DNA of 50,217 bases from Prevotella sp. (GTDB lineage Bacteria > Bacteroidota > Bacteroidia > Bacteroidales > Bacteroidaceae), in contig JAFZIY010000002.1 in assembly GCA_017554105.1 (NCBI GenBank), positions 1 through 50,217 on the forward strand. The letters are read 5' to 3'. The notes under the pieces are model-generated. The model did no database searches. It was not told the origin of the DNA and saw nothing but the letters and a program-made list of their open reading frames with translations. The first letter of the stretch is position 1; each line of letters starts with the position of its first letter. The position numbers were made by a program, and so were the translations under genes. This document shows positions 44,467 to 50,217 of the stretch, piece after piece.

Positions 44467-45087
44467 ATGATTAAGAACATCCTCTTTGATTTGGGCGGAG
44501 TAGTGATGACCATTGACCAGCCCCAGGCTGTAAGGCGTTTCAAAGAGATAGGACTCGTTGATGCGGAAAGCCGACTCGACCCATACACTCAGAAGGGAAT
44601 ATTCGGCGATCTTGAAGAGGGGAAGATAGGTGCCTTGGAGTTCAGGGTGGAACTCGGGAAGATTATAGGCAGGGAACTGACTCACGAAGAGTGCCTCTAT
44701 GCGTGGCGAGGCTATTGCAAGGAAGTGCCGCGAAGGAATCTCGAGGCATTGAGGAAATTGCATGACGAGGGCTATAACCTCATTCTGCTCTCGAATACCA
44801 ACCCATACATGATGGAATGGGCGATGAGTAATGAATTCGACGGGATGGGCAACTCGATAGACACCTATTTCGACATGTCCTTCAGGAGTTATGAGTGTGG
44901 TATGATGAAACCCTCAAGGCGATTCTTCCAGCACGTCATAGACACCGCAGGGATTAACCCCGAGGAAACCCTTTTCCTCGATGACGGAGAAGCCAATGTG
45001 ATATCAGCCTCAGAACTTGGCATCAGGACGTTCCTGACCACCAACGGAGGCGACTGGACAAAAGAAATATATAAATACTTAGTATAA
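44467..45087 (+). CDS. HAD-superfamily hydrolase
   Basis: A 206-residue phosphatase-like protein of the YihX type. Motif I is IKNILFDLGGVV with the nucleophilic Asp near residue 8. Motif II is LILLSNTNPYM, the motif III Lys is in GMMKPSRRFF, and motif IV is TLFLDDGEANV. The helical cap is between motifs I and II. A sugar-phosphate or nucleotide substrate is likely but cannot be named. It lies 54 bp after metH. Confidence 0.9.
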   Translation: MIKNILFDLGGVVMTIDQPQAVRRFKEIGLVDAESRLDPYTQKGIFGDLEEGKIGALEFRVELGKIIGRELTHEECLYAWRGYCKEVPRRNLEALRKLHDEGYNLILLSNTNPYMMEWAMSNEFDGMGNSIDTYFDMSFRSYECGMMKPSRRFFQHVIDTAGINPEETLFLDDGEANVISASELGIRTFLTTNGGDWTKEIYKYLV

Positions 45088-45108
45088 ATCATTTTAAAAC
45101 GTTTTATT

Positions 45109-45510
45109 ATGAAAAGATTATTACTTGCATCCCTGATGGCGCTCTTCGTTGTTGCCTCCGGATTTGCTAAAACACACTACAAGATTTTGTATAGTGCCGA
45201 GCAGAATGTTCAAACAAAGGTATATATAAACAAACTACATGAGGTGAATATTTCAATCGTTCGCGACGGTGACGAGCGAATGGTTATCGACGGTAAGGCC
45301 TACAACCTGTCTAACAAGGTTGTTACCGACAACGAACTGTATCATGCAGAACAGTATGATGCTACAGACCTTGCCGGCCGTACCTATATCGTCAGCTTCA
45401 AGCACATGAAGGGCGTTGATGCTGCTATAGAGTATCAGATTGTGTTCTTCTCAACTAATGATATCTACAACTGGACATATTATATTTCCGAGAAGCCTGT
45501 TGAGATTTAA
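45109..45510 (+). CDS. Small exported protein of unknown function
   Basis: A 133-residue protein. The signal peptide (about 1-20) ends near SGFAK. The mature part, about 110 residues, has alternating beta strands and no Cys. I do not recognise the family. It is 21 bp after the HAD gene and 18 bp before map, so it is probably in the same transcript, though no functional link is apparent. Confidence 0.75.
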   Translation: MKRLLLASLMALFVVASGFAKTHYKILYSAEQNVQTKVYINKLHEVNISIVRDGDERMVIDGKAYNLSNKVVTDNELYHAEQYDATDLAGRTYIVSFKHMKGVDAAIEYQIVFFSTNDIYNWTYYISEKPVEI

Positions 45511-45528
45511 CTCACCTGACCTTAGTAT

Positions 45529-46383
45529 ATGAAAAGAAAGAGATGGCATCTCTTGCCCGGTCAGCCTCCTACCGAACTCGACAAGCGGGTGATGTACTGG
45601 GAGAACAAGGGTAGGGAGGTGCCTACAAGAGACTTGATAAAGACTCCCGAGCAGATAGAGGGAATCCGTGAGGCCGGCAAACTGAATACCGCCGTGCTTG
45701 ACGAGGTTGCCCGGAACATCCGTGAGGGTATGTCGACGCTTGAGATAGATGAGATAGTCTATAACTACACCACCCAGCATGGCGGCACACCGGCCCCGCT
45801 CAACTACGAGGGTTTCCCCAAGAGCGTATGCACCAGCATCAACGAGGTGGTGTGTCACGGAATACCAAAGGCTGAGGATGTCCTCATTGAGGGCGACATC
45901 ATAAACGTCGATTGTACCACAATACTCAATGGTTATTATGCCGATGCCTCACGTATGTTCATCATCGGGAAGACAACGCCCGAGAAGGAGCAGTTGGTCC
46001 GTGTCGCAAAGGAATGTCTGGAGATAGGCATCAATGCCGCCAAGCCTTTCTGCTTTGTGGGCGACATTGGCAATGCCATTCAAAAACATGCTGATAAATA
46101 TCATTACGGCATCGTGCGTGACCTGTGCGGACACGGTGTGGGCAATGCGTTCCACGAGGAGCCTGATGTGACTCATTTCGGTCGAAAGGGCACGGGTATG
46201 TTGCTTGTTCCAGGCATGGTGTTCACCATCGAGCCGATGGTCAACATGGGCACATGGAAGGTATTCACCGATGAGGACGACCCATACGGATGGGAGGTTA
46301 TCTCATGGGACGAGAAACCGAGCGCACAATGGGAACACACTCTGCTGATGACAGAGGACGGTGTGGAAATCCTTACATATTGA
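45529..46383 (+). CDS. map: Methionine aminopeptidase, type I, with N-terminal extension
   Basis: Removes the initiator Met from new proteins. It has 284 residues; the E. coli enzyme has 264. About 35 basic residues precede the catalytic domain (MKRKRWHLLPGQPPTELDKR). The five metal ligands are visible: Asp in INVDCTTI, Asp in YYADASRMF, His in HGVGNAFH, Glu in FTIEPMV and Glu in QWEHTLLM. The function of the extension is unknown. The next gene, tsaD, starts 4 bp after the stop. Confidence 0.95.
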   Translation: MKRKRWHLLPGQPPTELDKRVMYWENKGREVPTRDLIKTPEQIEGIREAGKLNTAVLDEVARNIREGMSTLEIDEIVYNYTTQHGGTPAPLNYEGFPKSVCTSINEVVCHGIPKAEDVLIEGDIINVDCTTILNGYYADASRMFIIGKTTPEKEQLVRVAKECLEIGINAAKPFCFVGDIGNAIQKHADKYHYGIVRDLCGHGVGNAFHEEPDVTHFGRKGTGMLLVPGMVFTIEPMVNMGTWKVFTDEDDPYGWEVISWDEKPSAQWEHTLLMTEDGVEILTY

Positions 46384-46387
46384 AGAA

Positions 46388-47413
46388 ATGCAAGACGTAT
46401 ATATATTAGGTATAGAAAGCAGTTGCGACGACACATCGGCAGCAGTCCTTCGCAATGGGGTGTTGCTGAGCAACGTCACCGCCTCGCAGGATGTACACAA
46501 GGCTTATGGTGGGGTAGTGCCTGAGCTGGCTTCACGCGCCCACCAGCAGAATGTGGTTCCTGTTGTTGACCAAGCCCTGAAGCGTGCCAATGTCACCAAG
46601 GAACAACTGTCTGCCATCGCCTTCACCCGTGGTCCCGGACTGATGGGCTCTTTGCTTGTGGGAGTGAGTTTTGCGAAAGGCCTGGCACGCTCGCTTGAGA
46701 TACCTCTCATCGACGTGAACCACCTTCAAGGTCATGTGATGGCGCATTTCATCAAGGAGTCGGACGACGACCAATCAGCTCCTCCGTTGCCATTCCTCTG
46801 CCTCTTGGTAAGTGGCGGCAACTCACAGATTGTCAAGGTCAATGCCTACAACGACATGCAGGTGTTGGGCCAGACCATCGACGATGCTGCCGGCGAGGCG
46901 ATAGACAAGTGTTCGAAGGTGATGGGACTTGGCTATCCAGGAGGACCTATCATCGACCGTCTGGCGCGTCAGGGCAACCCCGAGGCGTATAAGTTCAGCG
47001 AGCCGCACATACCAGGACTCGACTATAGTTTCAGCGGTTTGAAAACGTCGTTCCTCTATAATCTCAGGGACTGGATTAAGGAAGACCCTGATTTCATCGA
47101 GCATCACAAGGAAGACCTCGCTGCATCGCTTGAGCACACCATCGTGAACATACTGATGAAGAAGTTGCGCCTTGCCGTCAAGCAAACGAAAATCAAGCAT
47201 GTGGCTCTTGCCGGTGGTGTCAGTGCCAACAATGGTCTGCGCAATGCTTTCCGCGACCATGCTGAACGCTACGGCTGGACCATATATATTCCCAAGTTCA
47301 GTTATACCACCGACAACGCCGCCATGATAGGCATCACGGGCTATTACAAGTTTCTTGATAGGGATTTCTGCACAATCGAGAAACCCGCCTTTTCTAAAGT
47401 GACATTTAAATAA
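46388..47413 (+). CDS. tsaD: tRNA threonylcarbamoyladenosine transferase TsaD
   Basis: Catalyses the last step of the t6A modification at position 37 of tRNAs reading ANN codons, with TsaB and TsaE. From ATG 46388 it has 341 residues; the GTG at 46361 lies inside map and is rejected. The ASKHA blocks are GIESSCDDTSAAV, the metal-binding SRAHQQNVVPV, FTRGPGLMGSLLVG, and VSGGNSQIV, with AGGVSANNGLR in the C-terminal half. Overall length is normal. TsaB and TsaE are not in this window. Confidence 0.96.
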   Translation: MQDVYILGIESSCDDTSAAVLRNGVLLSNVTASQDVHKAYGGVVPELASRAHQQNVVPVVDQALKRANVTKEQLSAIAFTRGPGLMGSLLVGVSFAKGLARSLEIPLIDVNHLQGHVMAHFIKESDDDQSAPPLPFLCLLVSGGNSQIVKVNAYNDMQVLGQTIDDAAGEAIDKCSKVMGLGYPGGPIIDRLARQGNPEAYKFSEPHIPGLDYSFSGLKTSFLYNLRDWIKEDPDFIEHHKEDLAASLEHTIVNILMKKLRLAVKQTKIKHVALAGGVSANNGLRNAFRDHAERYGWTIYIPKFSYTTDNAAMIGITGYYKFLDRDFCTIEKPAFSKVTFK

Positions 47414-47422
47414 TAATATAAA

Positions 47423-47935
47423 ATGGAATTAGAGAACAAAATATTAAGCAAGGAGATACATTATCTTCTTTATGAGACCGAGAAAACATTAGGTACAGCA
47501 GAGAGTTGTACAGGAGGCCGCATTGCAGAGGCCATAATAGCGGCTCCAGGTTCATCGCACTATTTCAAGGGAAGCATCGTCTCATACGTTGACGAGATAA
47601 AGGAGAAACTGCTTCACGTGGATGCGAAACTCATCGAGGAGAAGAATGCCGTAAGCGAGGAGGTAGCCATCGCTATGGTCGAGGGTGCATGCGACGCACT
47701 TAATGTAACCTATGCCATTGCAGCAACCGGCTTTGCAGGTCCTGGCGGCGGCACACCCGAGATTCCCGTGGGCACCATTTGGATTGCCTGTGGTACCAAG
47801 GGCGATGTTGTAACTGAGAAGATATTCAGCGACGAGGGTAGGGACCTCAACCTTGCAAATGCCACCAACCATGCCCTGCAGTTGTTCCTGAAGTATCTTG
47901 GTGAGAGAATTGAACCATCCCCAATGCTTCCCTAA
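47423..47935 (+). CDS. pncC: CinA C-terminal-type nicotinamide-nucleotide amidase
   Basis: A 170-residue stand-alone CinA C-terminal domain, the PncC type, which deamidates NMN during NAD salvage. The blocks TAESCTGGRIAEAIIAAPGSSHYF and ATGFAGPGGGTPEIPVGTIWIA are diagnostic; the Ser of AESCTGG is probably the nucleophile. It is 9 bp after tsaD. The N-terminal MoaB-like domain of full CinA is absent, which is normal for PncC. Confidence 0.9.
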   Translation: MELENKILSKEIHYLLYETEKTLGTAESCTGGRIAEAIIAAPGSSHYFKGSIVSYVDEIKEKLLHVDAKLIEEKNAVSEEVAIAMVEGACDALNVTYAIAATGFAGPGGGTPEIPVGTIWIACGTKGDVVTEKIFSDEGRDLNLANATNHALQLFLKYLGERIEPSPMLP

Positions 47936-47990
47936 GGCAGGTATAGACACTCAGGGATATGGTTCCACACCCTTGTATTCCCCCCATTTC

Positions 47991-48020
47991 AGCCCCTTTC
48001 CTCACGGAGGGGGCTTTAAC
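47991..48020 (+). terminator. Weak candidate terminator after pncC
   Basis: AGCCCC at 47991-47996 can pair with GGGGCT near 48010-48015. The following T run is short and interrupted. Confidence 0.4.
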
Positions 48021-48176
48021 ATTTTTGCCCCTCGCCTTTAACATTCTGAACTCTTTTTTGCTTTTTCATTTTTTCAACTTTGACGTTTTGTTAGCAAAAT
48101 GCCGTTAAACACGAGTTTTTATTGTTAAAAGAGGACAAAAGTTGCGACAAAATGGCACGTGACACGATTTTTGCTA

Positions 48177-48184
48177 TATATTTG
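48177..48184 (+). promoter_or_regulatory. Possible -7 box of degP
   Basis: TATATTTG fits the consensus, 36 bp upstream of the ATG. I see no TTTG at the usual -33 distance, so the promoter may depend on an activator or another sigma factor. Otherwise 47936-48220 holds no gene. Confidence 0.5.
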
Positions 48185-48220
48185 CAACAACGTAAATGGT
48201 AATTTCTAAATTAATATAAA

Positions 48221-49699
48221 ATGAAAATGACAATGAAAACGTTTAAGAACATTTTTCTCTACTCATCTGTAGTTGTAGCTCTGGCGTTCTCTGCTGGAGC
48301 ATTTATCAAGGCCAATGCTGCCTCAAACTCTACACAGGCTGCCGCACCAGGTCAGCCGGTAGATCTCACCTATGCAGCCGAGAAGGCACTTCCTGCTGTA
48401 GTACATATTAAATACGTACAGAACAGCAAGGTGCGTGAGGTGGAAGTGGAATCCGACCCATTCGGAGATTTCTTCGACCCATTTGGATTCTTCGGAAATC
48501 CAGGCGGACAGGGAGGCAGACAGCGCCGTCAGGTTCAGACACCTAAGCGAGAGGCAAGCGGCTCTGGCGTCATCATATCAGCCGATGGATATATCGTAAC
48601 GAACAACCACGTTGTCAATGGGGCCGACGAACTGACAGTCACACTCAACGACAACCGCGAGTACTCTGCACGTATTATTGGTACTGACGAGACTACCGAC
48701 CTGGCTCTCATCAAGGTTGACGGTAAGAACCTTCCGACTCTCCCCATCGGCGACTCTGACAAGCTGAAAGTGGGTGAGTGGGTGCTCGCCGTGGGCAATC
48801 CATTCAATCTTAACTCAACCGTTACCGCTGGTATCGTAAGTGCTAAGGCACGTTCACTCGGTGCAAACGGTGTTGAGAGTTTCATTCAGACCGATGCTGC
48901 CATCAACGCAGGTAACTCCGGTGGTGCCCTTGTGAACACCAGTGGCGAGCTTGTGGGTATCAACGCCATGCTCTATTCTCAGACAGGTAGCTACAGCGGT
49001 TATGGTTTTGCTATTCCTACCACCATCATGAACAAGGTGGTTGACGACCTGAAGAAGTACGGAACAGTACAGCGTGCCGTTATAGGTATCCGCGGACAGG
49101 ATGCACACAACTACATTGATGCACAGAAGGCCAAGGGTAGTGAGGTTGACCTCGGAACCAACGAGGGTATTTATGTGGCAGAGATTGATGAGGATGGCGC
49201 AGGTGCTGCAGCCGGTCTCGAGAAGGGTGACGTCATCACCAACATCGATGGCAAGAAGGTAACTAAGATGGCTGAGCTTCAGGAGTATCTCGCCAACAAG
49301 CGTCCGGGCGACAAGGTGCAGATTACCTATCTCCATAAGAAGAACAAGAAGAACGCCACCGTTACGCTCAAGAACACTCAGGGCAATACCAAGATAATGA
49401 AGGAGGGCGACATGGATGTCCTGGGAGCAAACTTCCGTGAGGTGAACGATCAGGAGAAGCGCCAACTTGAAATCAACTACGGACTCAAGGTTACTAATGT
49501 GACGGGCGGTGCGATGAAGGGACGCATCAACAAGGGATTCGTAATCCTCAATGTCAACAACAAGCCGATGAAGTCGGTCAGTGACCTGCAGGCAGTGGTT
49601 AAGGAGGCTTCGCAGAGCAAGGACCAGGTGCTCTACATCAAGGGCATCCAGCCATCAGGCAAGATTGACTATGTAGCCGTTCCACTCTCTGAGGACTAA
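48221..49699 (+). CDS. degP: Periplasmic serine protease of the DegP/HtrA family
   Basis: A 492-residue envelope quality-control protease. An N-terminal hydrophobic segment (about 10-30) exports or anchors it. The catalytic triad is His130 (NNHVV), Asp160 (TTDLALIKV) and Ser233 (GNSGGALV). Two PDZ domains follow, from about 280 and 390, with the first containing YVAEIDEDGAGAAAGLEKGD. A Gly/Arg/Gln-rich flexible loop lies at about 93-110. The start is the first of three closely spaced ATGs (codons 1, 3 and 5). The gene is a single unit ending in a terminator. Confidence 0.96.
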   Translation: MKMTMKTFKNIFLYSSVVVALAFSAGAFIKANAASNSTQAAAPGQPVDLTYAAEKALPAVVHIKYVQNSKVREVEVESDPFGDFFDPFGFFGNPGGQGGRQRRQVQTPKREASGSGVIISADGYIVTNNHVVNGADELTVTLNDNREYSARIIGTDETTDLALIKVDGKNLPTLPIGDSDKLKVGEWVLAVGNPFNLNSTVTAGIVSAKARSLGANGVESFIQTDAAINAGNSGGALVNTSGELVGINAMLYSQTGSYSGYGFAIPTTIMNKVVDDLKKYGTVQRAVIGIRGQDAHNYIDAQKAKGSEVDLGTNEGIYVAEIDEDGAGAAAGLEKGDVITNIDGKKVTKMAELQEYLANKRPGDKVQITYLHKKNKKNATVTLKNTQGNTKIMKEGDMDVLGANFREVNDQEKRQLEINYGLKVTNVTGGAMKGRINKGFVILNVNNKPMKSVSDLQAVVKEASQSKDQVLYIKGIQPSGKIDYVAVPLSED

Positions 49700-49730
49700 T
49701 TGAAAAGACTAACTGACAAGTAAATGATAA

Positions 49731-49768
49731 AGCGGGAATCTCTTTGCGGGGTTCCCGCTCTTTCTTTA
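49731..49768 (+). terminator. Rho-independent terminator after degP
   Basis: AGCGGGAA (49731-49738) pairs with TTCCCGCT (49752-49759) around a 13-base loop and is followed by CTTTCTTTA. Confidence 0.85.
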
Positions 49769-49878
49769 GGAGAGGCACGAAGTCACGCCAAGCGTGGTGG
49801 CAATGGCAGTAAGTATAGAGATTACTATCTGCAAAATGAGTTTCCAAGAATCTTTTGACATAAAGGTTTAAAGTTAAG

Positions 49879-49914
49879 ACCCACCCCCTTCCCCTCCCGA
49901 AGGGAGGAGAGTTG
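49879..49914. repeat. 36-bp GC-rich repeat, left copy of an inverted pair
   Basis: This 36-bp segment begins ACCCACC and contains an internal hairpin, CTCCC-GAA-GGGAG. Its reverse complement recurs at 50051-50086 with about 30 of 36 bases alike. Between the copies lies a further small hairpin, CCGCTT/AAGCGG (49983-50002). I see no open reading frame in 49769-50089. Confidence 0.7.
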
Positions 49915-50050
49915 GATTACCTTAGTGGCGAGGGGGACAGGAATGGGCATAGTTAATTCGTGAAATTTGTGTAATTCTTTCTCCGCTTCGCTATGAAAGC
50001 GGCATAGCCGAGCGCGTAGTTGTTAAGAGTTTAGAGAAAGAGTGGTGATT

Positions 50051-50086
50051 AAACCCTCCTCCCTTGGGGAGGAGATGGAGGTGGGT
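50051..50086. repeat. 36-bp GC-rich repeat, right copy of an inverted pair
   Basis: The inverted partner of the repeat at 49879-49914, ending GTGGGT on the plus strand, with its own hairpin CTCC-CTTGG-GGAG. It lies 4 bp beyond the stop codon of the partial minus-strand gene, so it may also act as that gene's terminator. Confidence 0.65.
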
Positions 50087-50089
50087 TTT

Positions 50090-50217
50090 TTATGGATTTG
50101 GACTCACGTCCTCTTCTGCCACCGCATTCTTCTCGAGTTCGCTGATGCTGCACTTCTTGCGCAGTTCCGCGTTGCTCCATGTCTTGGTGTTGCGCACCAG
50201 CAGGTGCACGCTCTTCA
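50090..50217 (-). CDS. C-terminal end of an unidentified minus-strand gene
   Basis: An open minus-strand frame enters from beyond the window and stops at TAA (50092-50090). The 41 visible residues include SVHLLVRNTKTWSNAELRKK and end in an acidic tail, EEDVSPNP. Its composition and the even codon use look like a real C-terminus, and other frames here are short. I do not recognise the family. Confidence 0.5.
   Translation of the reverse strand, partial: KSVHLLVRNTKTWSNAELRKKCSISELEKNAVAEEDVSPNP

Noticed and set aside
46361-46387. GTG start for tsaD inside the map gene
   Set aside because: The ATG at 46388 gives the normal N-terminus and sits just after the map stop.
49638-49847. Minus-strand frame of 69 codons across the end of degP
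   Set aside because: It crosses the degP terminator and has no recognisable start context or motif.

Overview
The window is chromosomal DNA from a Bacteroidales bacterium, most likely Prevotella or a close relative. The evidence is: promoters of the Bacteroidota type (TAnnTTTG near -7, usually with TTTG about 20 bp upstream) before most transcription units; a short primary sigma factor without region 1.1; the rpmB-rpmG-DUF4295 trio; a complete bat (Bacteroides aerotolerance) cluster; a lipidated TamA variant (TamL type); a type IX secretion plug-domain protein; and a cobalamin-dependent MetH without its reactivation domain. I saw no rRNA, tRNA, CRISPR array, prophage or insertion sequence. 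Almost all of it reads as conserved chromosomal backbone.

Layout. 1-3477: rpoD with a long leader, then a cassette of an exported Lys/Pro-rich protein, an HPr-kinase-like ATPase, a signal-peptidase-like S26 protein and a PqqD-like protein. 3582-6665: AraC-type regulator, M49 dipeptidyl peptidase III-like zinc peptidase, AlkD-like repair protein. 6747-9891: tightly packed Fur-family regulator, purA and hisS. 9933-14409: SGNH esterase, reverse rubrerythrin, TamL-like outer-membrane protein and a convergent small lipoprotein. 14532-20375: MBL-fold hydrolase, L28/L33/DUF4295, ftsY, rimO and two HU-type proteins, the second apparently membrane-anchored with a LysM-like C-terminus. 20644-29711: moxR ATPase, DUF58, a BatD-like accessory protein, batA, batB, batC, a fused batD-batE, and a PAP2 phosphatase. 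29719-33838: queA-family gene, nadE, and a GH73/LysM glucosaminidase. 34168-41116: gyrA, two exported TPR proteins, the T9SS plug-domain gene on the minus strand, and a DUF4375 gene. 41129-47935: smpB, metH, a HAD hydrolase, a small exported protein, map, tsaD and a CinA C-terminal-type gene. 48221-49699: degP. 49700-50217: a non-coding stretch with an inverted pair of 36-bp repeats, then the 3' end of a minus-strand gene.

How the genes fit together. The window is dominated by translation and its maturation (hisS, rpmB, rpmG, rimO, smpB, queA family, tsaD, map, ftsY) and by envelope construction or quality control (TamL, bat cluster, PAP2, GH73, degP, T9SS plug). Start and stop codons overlap at purA/hisS, Fur/purA, HU/HU, batB/batC and the first BatD-like gene/batA, so translational coupling is likely there.

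The two most interesting items are the HU-transmembrane-LysM architecture at 18864-20375, which could link DNA to peptidoglycan across the inner membrane, and the kinase/peptidase/PqqD cassette at 1269-3477, which resembles the enzyme set of a peptide-modification system. Both are read from sequence patterns only and have not been tested by any search.
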